Below, in pieces: positions 6,806 to 14,097 of a stretch of 42,820 nt of DNA. The notes beneath the pieces are model-generated. The model did no database searches and had not been told where the DNA came from. It saw only the letters and a program-made list of their open reading frames with translations. The stretch's first letter is position 1, and each line of letters begins with the position of its first letter. This stretch comes from a virus: IMG/VR virus record IMGVR_UViG_3300046009_002946, positions 1-42,820 of that record. One strand, written 5' to 3'. The position numbers and the translations under genes were made by a program.

Positions 6806-6815
6806 GTGTTCTCTC

Positions 6816-7058
6816 CTATGCTTTAAAGACAGCTTGTTTTAGTTCGGGGTGTTTGTTCTTCATCTCTTCCATGTACTCTCTAATCAGAGGGACGACTTCA
6901 GACAATAGTTTTTCTTGATGGTCATCCTCAATCATTAGAATCAATACAGCAATCCCTTTGTGCAATGTAAATGCTAGGTCTGCCATATCCATAGGTGACC
7001 CTGCCGCACCCCTAATAAGTTTGTTTATGGTTTTGATGTACTCGTCTTCTTTGCTCAT
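6816..7058 (-). CDS. Hypothetical helical protein (80 aa)
   Basis: A predicted all-helical, charged small protein with a central hydrophobic helix (GIAVLILMIED). A GGAG site precedes the ATG, which overlaps the preceding stop as ATGA. No conserved domain is recognised. Confidence 0.65.
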   Translation of the reverse strand: MSKEDEYIKTINKLIRGAAGSPMDMADLAFTLHKGIAVLILMIEDDHQEKLLSEVVPLIREYMEEMKNKHPELKQAVFKA

Positions 7059-7222
7059 CGTTTTGACTCCAATACAGCTTTACGTAGCATCTTACGTAGT
7101 CTTGTGTTCTCAGTCTGCGTTGCACTCTGCATAGCCGCTAATACTAAGAATAAAAATAGCATCAGTAAGTACGCTACGTTTGACTCATCGAGCCATGTTA
7201 AATATTCAATTAGCTTTTCCAT
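7055..7222 (-). CDS. Small membrane protein with basic tail (55 aa)
   Basis: The frame from ATG 7222 encodes a single hydrophobic helix (VAYLLMLFLFLVLAAM) followed by a basic helix (NTRLRKMLRK). It is coupled at both ends: its start lies inside the end of the upstream gene and its stop overlaps the next ATG as ATGA. Such i-spanin- or holin-like layouts are common in phages, but no family assignment is possible. Confidence 0.55.
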   Translation of the reverse strand: MEKLIEYLTWLDESNVAYLLMLFLFLVLAAMQSATQTENTRLRKMLRKAVLESKR

Positions 7223-7377
7223 TTTGTTTCTCCAAATGATTTTAGTTGTGATTCTTCTACTAGCGATTGCACTTGCTCTGGTGTTAACCAGTGATACGGT
7301 CTGCGTGCTGTTGGGTAATCTTCTGGGTCATAGTCTGCATCCCAGCTTGCGTCATTGTCGTAATCAAAATCTTTCAT
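7210..7377 (-). CDS. Small acidic hypothetical protein (55 aa)
   Basis: Starts at ATG 7377, which overlaps the VRR-NUC stop as ATGA. The front half is very rich in Asp and Tyr (DFDYDNDASWDADYD), the second half contains PYHWLTPEQVQ. It resembles short, acidic, Trp-containing phage early proteins of unknown function. Confidence 0.55.
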   Translation of the reverse strand: MKDFDYDNDASWDADYDPEDYPTARRPYHWLTPEQVQSLVEESQLKSFGETKWKS

Positions 7378-7667
7378 TGTTTGATATCCAAGTTATTTTT
7401 TAAGTATTCAATATTGTCGGCGTTAACGAGGAGACCTGTTCCCCGTGCTTTCTCGATGTTATCAAGCTCACGTTGTTGCAGAGCTGTGGGTTGTTTACTT
7501 CCTGCCTTACACTCTATACCTACAAAATGTCCACCGATACACGCAATCACATCGGGTATACCAGTGCGACCATATCCGTTAGCCGCAGGGAAAAAGTAAT
7601 ACGCCTTCATCTCATCAAGCACCTTGCGTACTTGGTCTTTAATCTCACCCTCTGGTGTTTTCGCCAT
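7374..7667 (-). CDS. VRR-NUC domain nuclease (97 aa)
   Basis: A small PD-(D/E)XK-type nuclease. The catalytic motif is visible as GIPD (36-39), then IECKAG (51-56) and a conserved Gln in LQQREL (64-65), the arrangement of stand-alone phage VRR-NUC proteins thought to act as Holliday-junction or structure-specific nucleases. ATG 7667 with AGGAG 7 nt upstream is preferred over the GTG at 7670. Its place in the replication operon suggests a role in DNA recombination or processing. Confidence 0.9.
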   Translation of the reverse strand: MAKTPEGEIKDQVRKVLDEMKAYYFFPAANGYGRTGIPDVIACIGGHFVGIECKAGSKQPTALQQRELDNIEKARGTGLLVNADNIEYLKNNLDIKQ

Positions 7668-7887
7668 CACATAGCTCCTTAATTATTCTGTTCACTACTA
7701 CCGTTTTAGTCTGCCCATTGAGTGAGCCAAACCATATCATATGCACTGGGCAGTCGGGGTCACCGTTCCACACCTTGAGCGTTAGCCTATCTATAAATTG
7801 CATGGTAAGTCCCTCACTACTAAGCCTATTGACAGCATCCTCCACAACATTAGACGCATCACTACGAATTTCTACAATCTTAATCAT
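7645..7887 (-). CDS. Hypothetical protein (80 aa)
   Basis: Starts at ATG 7887 with GAGG upstream and overlaps the nuclease start by 23 nt. The sequence alternates strands and helices (MIKIVEIRSDA, then LTLKVWNGDPDCPVHMIWFG), suggesting a compact alpha/beta fold. No catalytic motif is recognised. Confidence 0.6.
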   Translation of the reverse strand: MIKIVEIRSDASNVVEDAVNRLSSEGLTMQFIDRLTLKVWNGDPDCPVHMIWFGSLNGQTKTVVVNRIIKELCDGENTRG

Positions 7888-7985
7888 ATCGACCTCTTGC
7901 TACTTAAATTATTTATGCTAGAGTATTCACACATATCTCTACCTATCCTAGAGTCTTGTGCTTCATGTGTTACTCCTCTCTTAGG

Positions 7986-8009
7986 GATTCCGTACGCAAG
8001 TACGGAATC
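7986..8009 (-). other. Perfect 10-bp RNA hairpin in a leader gap
   Basis: GATTCCGTAC and GTACGGAATC form a perfect 10-bp stem around a 4-nt loop (GCAA on plus, TTGC on minus). It lies in the 128-nt gap between the genes at 8016 and 7887. On the minus-strand transcript no U-run follows, so it is not a normal terminator for the operon; on the plus strand a T-rich stretch does follow. It may be an mRNA stability or processing element. Confidence 0.55.
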
Positions 8010-8015
8010 TTCTTT

Positions 8016-8234
8016 TTACGTCTCACACACTAAAAATATACCGTCACCCCTATTCACACCGACACCACCTACAATCTCACCAACAGGCGCAACTTGCAGT
8101 AAAGCTATGTTATCGGGTACAGGCGGGGTTAATTCGCTAACCTCCTCAAATTGTATTTCTTTCATCTCCCTAGTAGGGAGAGCGTCATCTAATGGTACAG
8201 CAGTTTTCTTACCTAAGTCTACTAATAGCGTCAA
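8016..8234 (-). CDS. Hypothetical protein, paralogue of its neighbour, TTG start (72 aa)
   Basis: The best start is an unusual TTG at 8234, directly after the upstream stop and 5 nt after a strong GGAGG inside the upstream gene's last codons. The next ATG, at 8165, would remove a third of the protein. The C-terminal half (VAPVGEIVGGVGV, then IFLVCET) aligns with the end of the product at 8235-8522 (VASFNEYIEGIGI, then CYICEEE), so the two share a module. Function unknown. Confidence 0.6.
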   Translation of the reverse strand: MTLLVDLGKKTAVPLDDALPTREMKEIQFEEVSELTPPVPDNIALLQVAPVGEIVGGVGVNRGDGIFLVCET

Positions 8235-8522
8235 TTACTCCTCCTCACAAATGTAGCATACCTCAGCCCCCAGTTTAATGCCTATGCCTTCTATGTACTC
8301 GTTAAAAGAAGCAACTCGTAATACTGATACTCTTTCTTGAATGTGTTTAGGCAGTAGCAGTATATGAGTATGCTCACCTCTCTCCCCAAAATACGTAATG
8401 TATCTTGAATCGGGTTCTGGGTTTTTTATAGTGCTATGCACTAATGCTATAGTATATTCATTACACACCCCCTTAACTGTACACTCCCCCGTTTCTTTAT
8501 CTAACCAGTAAAATGCTATCAT
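8235..8522 (-). CDS. Hypothetical protein (95 aa), paralogue of its neighbour
   Basis: A small alpha/beta protein starting MIAFYWLDKETGE, with a C-terminal module shared with the next gene downstream (VAxxxEYIxGIGI, then a short strand and Cys-Glu). It carries four cysteines but no obvious metal-binding spacing. It lies 2 nt after the stop of the VWA gene. Function unknown. Confidence 0.6.
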   Translation of the reverse strand: MIAFYWLDKETGECTVKGVCNEYTIALVHSTIKNPEPDSRYITYFGERGEHTHILLLPKHIQERVSVLRVASFNEYIEGIGIKLGAEVCYICEEE

Positions 8523-8524
8523 AA

Positions 8525-9694
8525 TCAGTCCAACCTAATCACACTACCAAACGGTGGCACAACATCATTGCCGCCAACAATAACCCATATCACAGGGTAC
8601 GTAGGGTGCTCTCTAGGAAAGTCCGTGTAACCGTCAGTGATAATAATCGTACACTCTGGCTTGAGCTTGTTGTCATCTATATACCGCATCACACAGCCTA
8701 CGTCTGTACCACCACCGCCAGCAGGTTTAGTAGAGTTAACTAGACCCGCGTAGTTATCCTCGCGGTACTGCTCATGAGATGCAACATCTGTATCCCAGTA
8801 GAGAAGGTCAACCTTCTCTGGAGTTGTATTGTCGCATATAGCTACCACCTCACTCAAGGCTTTGGTAATCGCCTCGTCATCAATAGAACCCGATGTATCA
8901 ATCGCAACGCACATAGACCCTACTGTTTCGCTAATCTGACTGGGCATATAGATATCTTGAGAGAGCCAACGTCTACTTGGTTTTGCCCATGTGCTGTCAC
9001 CTTTGCCAGCGCAAGCTGATGATACGAACTCACGCAGTTGCTCACGCCAGTCTACTTTCGATTCCATAAGAGCCTCGAAGCTACGGTCTACATCGCCACC
9101 TTGTTTACCTGCCAGCAGTGCGCCAGTGCGGACTGCGCTATCGATTTCACGAGATAACTGTTCCCTCTCTTCGGGCGACAGCGACACGGCATCTTGCCAC
9201 TGATGTTCGTCTAACCCTTCGGGTAATCCTTTACCACCCTTACTCGCACGGCTTTGCTTATCGCCGTACTGCTTCTTGAGCTTGGCATATACCTCAGCGG
9301 TATTCATACCGCGATACTGCTCATCGATACACCCACAAGCAGGTAACTTAATGAACTGCCCACTCTTATCGATGTCTTGTATCTCAAGGTTAATCACAAA
9401 GTCACACGCGGCATTCGTAAGCTCGTGGTCTTCCTCGAATAGTTTCTGCCAGATAAAGAAGTGCTGGTAGAGTTTGTGCTTGGCTTCATGCAGTACAAGA
9501 CCGCGTATCTCTTGGTCAGTTAAGCTGTCAATAAACGCACGACCATAAAATACATCACGTCCATTGGTAGCGGCTGTGTCTATGTCACCTCTGATTTCTG
9601 TCTTACCTACCATGATAATGCCAGAATAGGCTAAGGTGCGAGTGTCTTGCATAAGTGCGATGTGCGCCTTGAGTATACGGTCTTCTGCTTTCAT
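8525..9694 (-). CDS. VWA-like protein with N-terminal metallopeptidase motif (DUF2201-like)
   Basis: A 389-residue protein of two parts. The N-terminal region contains an HEAKH zinc-binding motif at 69-73, in the metallopeptidase-like domain typical of DUF2201 proteins. The C-terminal region is a VWA-like domain starting with DTSGS at 266-270, the MIDAS metal-binding motif, followed by GGGGTDVG and IIITDG. Such proteins work with MoxR-type AAA ATPases, and a MoxR gene lies immediately upstream. In phages the pair is widespread but its substrate is unknown. Confidence 0.88.
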   Translation of the reverse strand: MKAEDRILKAHIALMQDTRTLAYSGIIMVGKTEIRGDIDTAATNGRDVFYGRAFIDSLTDQEIRGLVLHEAKHKLYQHFFIWQKLFEEDHELTNAACDFVINLEIQDIDKSGQFIKLPACGCIDEQYRGMNTAEVYAKLKKQYGDKQSRASKGGKGLPEGLDEHQWQDAVSLSPEEREQLSREIDSAVRTGALLAGKQGGDVDRSFEALMESKVDWREQLREFVSSACAGKGDSTWAKPSRRWLSQDIYMPSQISETVGSMCVAIDTSGSIDDEAITKALSEVVAICDNTTPEKVDLLYWDTDVASHEQYREDNYAGLVNSTKPAGGGGTDVGCVMRYIDDNKLKPECTIIITDGYTDFPREHPTYPVIWVIVGGNDVVPPFGSVIRLD

Positions 9695-9703
9695 GTTGCT
9701 CTC

Positions 9704-10774
9704 CTAGAATAAGTAGCCGTTAGTTACACACCATGAGGTGAATGATTTGTTGCGTACTGCAACGTCACGCTTGGGTGACTTACCGCTCATCACTGACATA
9801 GCAAACATAGCCTGTGCTTCACGGGTCATACGACCTAAGTACGTCATCCACGCATCGAACGTATCAACCTCTACGTTATGGAGTGCCTTAGATACTATGA
9901 GGCAGACTGATGCACCATTGCTGGGTACTTGCGTAGTAGTTGGCTCAGATACAATCTCACGCCATGCGGGCATGGTGTTATCCAGTTTTAATATGTTCAT
10001 CATATCCATAGTCGCACGCTCACCAATCACACCAATAAGCGCATGGTATAGCACGTCTTCGGGTAGGTGACGGCAACGCTTGAGGATATTACTTGCCGCT
10101 TCCATACTGCGTGGTGTAACGAACGCAGGGCGTGGTACTCGTGGGTCGTAGATGTACTCGTTCTGAGTTGGTTTCTCGTAGTCTTCGAACGATGCGAACA
10201 TAGCAGGATACTCGTTAGCTGTCGCAATAACCACTGGGTCAACACCTGCACCCATAGCAAAACCTAAACGCCATTCTTCGCTGGTTGGTTTGCGTACCTT
10301 AACCACGTCTACTCTGTTGCGTGCATGAGGTGGTAGATTGTCGCCGATACCCTCTGCTGACAGATTAGTAGTAGCAAATACTATAGAGCCTTCGGGCAAA
10401 CTATGTGTGCCGAGCTTACGCTCGAGCATTAACCGCAAGCAAGCATTCATCACAGACTTACTAGCCTTGCCTATCTCATCGAGCATAATAATCACAGGCT
10501 TGTTGAGGTGAAAGCCAAACTCCTCGTTGGGTATGAATGAGCAGACAGACGTACCGTCTAGCTGGCGCACCTGTGGTACAAGGAAGTCACCAACATCCTT
10601 AGTCGTGATGTCTACGTAGCAGGTGATGTGGTCGGGGTGTAGCCTAGCTAATGTTTTTAACATACTGCTTTTACCTGTGCCAACTTCGCCTTGTACTAGC
10701 ACAGTTGTTATATCCCCTACCGCACAAATCAAATCTGTAGCTTGAGCTAATGTAATACTGCTAAATGGTTTCAT
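9704..10774 (-). CDS. MoxR-type AAA+ ATPase
   Basis: A 356-residue AAA+ ATPase with Walker A GEVGTGKS (29-36), Walker B IIMLDE (95-100), and a sensor region FATTNLSAEGIG typical of MoxR/CobS-like ATPases. It is co-transcribed with the VWA protein downstream, and probably acts as its chaperone or remodelling partner. The start overlaps the upstream gene by 4 nt. The phage substrate cannot be inferred from sequence. Confidence 0.9.
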   Translation of the reverse strand: MKPFSSITLAQATDLICAVGDITTVLVQGEVGTGKSSMLKTLARLHPDHITCYVDITTKDVGDFLVPQVRQLDGTSVCSFIPNEEFGFHLNKPVIIMLDEIGKASKSVMNACLRLMLERKLGTHSLPEGSIVFATTNLSAEGIGDNLPPHARNRVDVVKVRKPTSEEWRLGFAMGAGVDPVVIATANEYPAMFASFEDYEKPTQNEYIYDPRVPRPAFVTPRSMEAASNILKRCRHLPEDVLYHALIGVIGERATMDMMNILKLDNTMPAWREIVSEPTTTQVPSNGASVCLIVSKALHNVEVDTFDAWMTYLGRMTREAQAMFAMSVMSGKSPKRDVAVRNKSFTSWCVTNGYLF

Positions 10775-11166
10775 TGTTCTTCTCCGAATGTTAATTTATA
10801 AGTTTTTGGTGTTACTATTGTTGTTACTGGATAGAAGTCATCCCAGAAGGGTTCTGTGGTATCGGACTCTGCGTATTCGTCTTCGATATCTTTGGCTTCC
10901 TCACCCACTCGAATGAAACGGTATGCACCTCCCGCCTCGATAGTATCCTTGTATAATTTAGTGAGAGCTTTAACACCCTCGTAGTCGTCATACCACTTAA
11001 TAACCTCTGCGTAATACATAACAGACGCATCGTCCCAAGCGATACGCGAGAAGTTTTTTCTGTCATTTTTGATATGCTCATCTAACAGGCGTGGTGCTAG
11101 ATAGTTGTCGAGCGTTTCTTTATCTTTAAAAGATATTATGAATGCTACTGTGCTTCTGTATCCCAT
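10771..11166 (-). CDS. Conserved phage protein starting MGYRS (131 aa)
   Basis: Begins MGYRSTVAFII, a start shared by a family of phage and plasmid proteins of unknown function. The rest is rich in Tyr, Asp and Glu, with a C-terminal VTTIVTPKTYKL strand. A TAGGAGA ribosome binding site precedes the ATG. It lies between the MoxR gene and the DUF3150-like gene, and may belong to the same functional set. Confidence 0.7.
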   Translation of the reverse strand: MGYRSTVAFIISFKDKETLDNYLAPRLLDEHIKNDRKNFSRIAWDDASVMYYAEVIKWYDDYEGVKALTKLYKDTIEAGGAYRFIRVGEEAKDIEDEYAESDTTEPFWDDFYPVTTIVTPKTYKLTFGEEQ

Positions 11167-11175
11167 CTCTATCTC

Positions 11176-12024
11176 CTAGTTCCATTTGTCGAGCATAGCA
11201 TCGACATCTTTTTTAATTTGTGAGCGCATGAAGTCGCTCTGTTTAATGTCCTTCGTATCAATACCCATGATGGTATCTTCGAGACGCTGGCGCATATCCT
11301 CCAGTTGCGTGTCATTGTTTATATTGAGGTGGCGCAGTAACTCGCACAGCTCGGACGCTGATGAATACACGCTGTCGTATATCTTGCCCTTTGTACCATC
11401 ATCGTTAGTGCGCAAGCCAAAGCTCAGTTGAGTGAGGCTGTCATATAACCTATCCCATGCATCTCGGTTAACCTTAGCGATGTTATATTCGTACATCTCG
11501 TCATACTGACGACGTAACTCAGCTACCTCTTGCTCTTGAATGTCTACACGGAAGTCACCTGACTCTGGCACAGGGGTGAAGTTAATCCCAAAGCTAAACT
11601 TACTGCGGACTTTGTCTTCTTCGGGGTACTCGTCACGGTCAAACAGCTTACCTAATTGAAACGCCGCCGCTGATATCTTAAGACCGTACTGAGGTAGGAA
11701 CGCATCGACCTCATCCCAGAACTTGCGCTCGTAGTCACCCATCGTACGCTTGTACTCAAGGAAGTAAGCGGTGGTCAGCAGTCGCTGACCGTTATCATTC
11801 CAAGGTGATGTGTATCGTGCATGGTAAGTGCGAGCCTCACTCGCAATCTTTTGTATCTTAGCTAGGCTGTCGTCACCTGCCAGCAGGTTCTTGTGATAGT
11901 TCCCTGCCTTAGTCATCGTTGAGTTAGCTGTATCTACATCTTGAGATACTTTTTTATCTAACTTACGAGCTGTCCAGATTGAGATGTTAAGTGTGCAAAG
12001 CATTGCACTAGATGATAGTGTCAT
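11176..12024 (-). CDS. DUF3150-like protein (282 aa)
   Basis: The N-terminus (LNISIWTARKLDKKVS) and the long helical body resemble the DUF3150 family, which often neighbours MoxR and VWA genes in phages and plasmids. This matches the context here. The family assignment is from memory of the N-terminal pattern and needs a profile search. AGGAG lies 7 nt before the ATG. It may be the third component of the ATPase/VWA system. Confidence 0.65.
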   Translation of the reverse strand: MTLSSSAMLCTLNISIWTARKLDKKVSQDVDTANSTMTKAGNYHKNLLAGDDSLAKIQKIASEARTYHARYTSPWNDNGQRLLTTAYFLEYKRTMGDYERKFWDEVDAFLPQYGLKISAAAFQLGKLFDRDEYPEEDKVRSKFSFGINFTPVPESGDFRVDIQEQEVAELRRQYDEMYEYNIAKVNRDAWDRLYDSLTQLSFGLRTNDDGTKGKIYDSVYSSASELCELLRHLNINNDTQLEDMRQRLEDTIMGIDTKDIKQSDFMRSQIKKDVDAMLDKWN

Positions 12025-12040
12025 GATGTTTCTCCTGTTG

Positions 12041-12061
12041 TACCCGTAACGGTTACGGGTA
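12041..12061. repeat. Palindrome copy 1 (ACCCGTAACSGTTACGGGT family)
   Basis: A perfect 21-bp palindrome with a central unpaired G, whose core is ACCCGTAACGGTTACGGGT. It lies in the 38-nt gap between the genes at 12063 and 12024, just upstream of the ribosome binding site of the latter. It is one of four copies within 5.5 kb. Confidence 0.9.
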
Positions 12062-12062
12062 G

Positions 12063-12653
12063 TTACTTAATGATTTCGTTTATGTTTACTGTGTCATTGT
12101 GGCTATAGCACAAACGGCAGGTGTTACACGCACCGTGACAGTTAATATCCTGCGCACCACCTCTAGTGTACGAGGTGAACACTTTGTCAAACCCAGCAGG
12201 CAGGTCAGCCTGTTTGTCTACGACAGGACTGCTATAGATAAGGATTAAATTGTCTGGCTTGGTGCGTGTTAGCAACACCTCTTGCACGATGTCGAGTCGT
12301 TTAGTCCACAGCGTAAAGGTAGTGTGCGGATTGCCAGCCGCTATGTATAAGTAGTTAATGAAGTGAATGAGGTTAATCAATTCACCATACGAGTCGAACC
12401 GTGCGATGTCATCGCTGATTGTAGGTATCTCACCTACCTCTAGGTAACGCTCTGCTAAAAACAAATTGCGCTTGAGTGCCTCGACCAGTGTTGGGCGTAG
12501 CTTCTCGTATCTGAATGCATAACACTTTTTACATATCGCATTAGCCTTAACCTGCCTCATCTTGAGGCAAAACTCGTTTGTTGTAGTGGGTGTGTTGATT
12601 GACTGTATGCCAGTCATCTTGCCTGAGCCTTGTGTGATGTGTACTAAGTTCAT
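12063..12653 (-). CDS. GP88-like cysteine-rich phage protein (196 aa)
   Basis: Has an N-terminal CKKCYAFRY motif (about residues 41-49) and a C-terminal cysteine cluster (CHGACNTCRLC), the pattern of the phage GP88 family. The Cys arrangement suggests a metal or iron-sulfur centre, and such proteins have been compared with radical SAM enzymes, but no function is established. The start overlaps the upstream stop as ATGA. Confidence 0.68.
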   Translation of the reverse strand: MNLVHITQGSGKMTGIQSINTPTTTNEFCLKMRQVKANAICKKCYAFRYEKLRPTLVEALKRNLFLAERYLEVGEIPTISDDIARFDSYGELINLIHFINYLYIAAGNPHTTFTLWTKRLDIVQEVLLTRTKPDNLILIYSSPVVDKQADLPAGFDKVFTSYTRGGAQDINCHGACNTCRLCYSHNDTVNINEIIK

Positions 12654-12961
12654 GGTAATTCCTTATGTGCTTTTTCTACTGTGTAGTGTGGGTACTCACG
12701 CACTGTGCTACTACGAGAATATACTGCGCGAAACTTAGGGTCGCGACCTTTTACTGCGTGGTATGCATTAAAGAACGTGGTTAGGTCGCAGTCTTCTTCT
12801 AGGTACGCATGACCCCTATATAGGTAGCTGTAGGGTGTTATGTCACTTGCTATCTGCAAGGCAAAGAGTTCAAGCACTGGCACTTTAATCCAAGCGTGTC
12901 CTGCATCCTCATATATAACGTAGGTGCGGTTACCTAATACTTTTAGAATGTCTTTAATCAT
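12650..12961 (-). CDS. Conserved phage protein with a GHAYLEEDCD motif (103 aa)
   Basis: Contains HAWIKVPVLEL and the later YRGHAYLEEDCD motif, seen in many small phage proteins of unknown function. I choose ATG 12961 because GGTGA lies just upstream; ATG 12973 and GTG 13003 are alternatives. A consensus promoter lies at 13056-13084, so this is the first gene of a leftward transcript. Confidence 0.68.
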   Translation of the reverse strand: MIKDILKVLGNRTYVIYEDAGHAWIKVPVLELFALQIASDITPYSYLYRGHAYLEEDCDLTTFFNAYHAVKGRDPKFRAVYSRSSTVREYPHYTVEKAHKELP

Positions 12962-13055
12962 TATGTTCACCATGTTTCGGTCTGTGTTTAAGGTGCATTG
13001 CACCCCGATTCAATTTGCAATCCCTTGAGGGGATGACTCTTTACTACTGTGAAAT

Positions 13056-13084
13056 ATTATACGCTAGTTTAGCGTGGTTGTCAA
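13056..13084 (-). promoter_or_regulatory. Consensus sigma70 promoter P1 with operator-like spacer
   Basis: On the minus strand TTGACA (13084-13079) and TATAAT (13061-13056) are separated by exactly 17 nt. Both hexamers match the consensus perfectly. The spacer contains an inverted repeat, ACGCTA-GTT-TAGCGT on the plus strand, placed where a repressor would block RNA polymerase. It drives the genes from 12961 leftward. Confidence 0.9.
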
Positions 13085-13102
13085 GTGTAAGTGTTTGATT
13101 TA

Positions 13103-13123
13103 TATCCGTAACCGTTACGGGTA
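13103..13123. repeat. Palindrome copy 2, one mismatch
   Basis: Same family as copy 1 with a central C and a single mismatch in the left arm (TATCCG instead of TACCCG). It lies about 20 bp upstream of the -35 box of promoter P1, a typical position for an activator or repressor site. Confidence 0.85.
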
Positions 13124-13217
13124 GTGTGGTAGAGCCAGCAACTAAGGATTACAAACTATATAGGCGTCACTCCTCTACCCTCCAGCGTTTTAGCCCACCT
13201 CTGGATGGGGCATTTTA

Positions 13218-13697
13218 TTATAACCAATAAGGCGGTATACGTTTTGTATACTGCAACAAGTGTGTCTTCTCTAACTTATAGTACAGGCGATAGCTAAACA
13301 CAGGGTCATCGCTTTTCAAATAGTCTGGCATGGCTTGTGGTGGCGGTGTGAACTCGCGGTCTACTAAATAGTAATTAAGTAATCCCTGCATCGATACGTC
13401 TTCTAGCATCGCAAAGCTCTTGTGGTCTGTGTCGCGACCAAACCGATACTTATACTCATCGTTGAGTGCTTTTGTCAGGGCGTAGAGCCACTGCGCGTTC
13501 TCTACTGACTGCCCTGCCCAGAGTGTGCATGGGTGGTTCTTGTGCGTTGACTTGTACGGTGTCACTTGCTCGCCGCGTGCTTCATTGATAATAGTGCACA
13601 GGATTTGTGCACTTTCTAAAATCATTTTGATGCAGTGTTTGTCGTTGTGGTAGCGTGCCGCTGTGTTTGGGCACTCGTCTAAGTAAAATATGTTCAT
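13218..13697 (-). CDS. Conserved phage protein starting MNIFYLDECP (159 aa)
   Basis: Belongs to a family common in aquatic phages, with the pattern MNIFYLD, then HNDKHCIKMILESAQ, then THKNHPCTLWAGQS, and a C-terminal PPQAMPDYLK. The many conserved His and Asp residues suggest a metal-dependent enzyme, but no activity is known to me. AAGGA precedes the ATG by 7 nt. It lies between promoters P2 and P1. Confidence 0.75.
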   Translation of the reverse strand: MNIFYLDECPNTAARYHNDKHCIKMILESAQILCTIINEARGEQVTPYKSTHKNHPCTLWAGQSVENAQWLYALTKALNDEYKYRFGRDTDHKSFAMLEDVSMQGLLNYYLVDREFTPPPQAMPDYLKSDDPVFSYRLYYKLEKTHLLQYTKRIPPYWL

Positions 13698-13706
13698 GTG
13701 TGTTCC

Positions 13707-13961
13707 TTAAAACTGCGCTACTACAACCCACCCTCTACGGGGTGTCTTACGACAAACCAAGAAGGCTACGCCTTGATTATTATCAAACTGTGAGCTCCAG
13801 TCTGCTGAACCCTGTGCAAACTTATCTGCATCAACACGTTTATGTGCAATGAAATCTGCTCCATTTACTAAGCCGTTAGAGACAAAGTCTCCTTTTACAC
13901 AGATAGAGCCGATGTGATTCCAGCCACCCATGTTTGTTACTGCTACTTTAAATGCTTTCAT
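13707..13961 (-). CDS. Hypothetical protein (84 aa)
   Basis: The first gene after promoter P2. It starts MKAFKVAVTNMGGW after a GGAGTAACAATC leader. The sequence is strand-rich, with a GFVVVAQF-like hydrophobic end, suggesting a small beta fold. It has no recognisable motif. Confidence 0.65.
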   Translation of the reverse strand: MKAFKVAVTNMGGWNHIGSICVKGDFVSNGLVNGADFIAHKRVDADKFAQGSADWSSQFDNNQGVAFLVCRKTPRRGWVVVAQF

Positions 13962-14021
13962 GATTGTTACTCCAGTTAAGTTGTTGTTTTTGTTAGATAG
14001 TTTTCTTAAACTATGGGTAAT

Positions 14022-14050
14022 ATTATACGCTAGTTAACGCTGGTTGTCAA
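14022..14050 (-). promoter_or_regulatory. Consensus sigma70 promoter P2
   Basis: On the minus strand TTGACA (14050-14045) and TATAAT (14027-14022) are 17 nt apart, both perfect. The promoter is nearly identical to P1 over about 30 bp, including the shared ACGCTAGTT part of the spacer. It drives the genes at 13961 and 13697. Confidence 0.9.
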
Positions 14051-14068
14051 CCCCTTTGTTTTTAGTCG

Positions 14069-14097
14069 CTCACCGTCTTATCGAGGAACAGTTATCA
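14069..14097. repeat. Diverged third copy of the CTCACCGTCTTA direct repeat
   Basis: CTCACCGTCTTA followed by GGAACAGTTATCA matches the two repeats at 15884-15912 and 15951-15979 in order and spacing, with several substitutions. It overlaps the stop codon of the gene at 14078-15331, so the end of that gene is also part of the repeat. Confidence 0.7.

Noticed and set aside
13128-13179. A possible tRNA or tRNA-like RNA: GGTAGAG and CTCTACC pair as a 7-bp stem.
   Set aside because: The enclosed part is only 38 nt, there is no T-arm consensus, no proper anticodon arm, and no complete D-stem. It is at most a simple hairpin.
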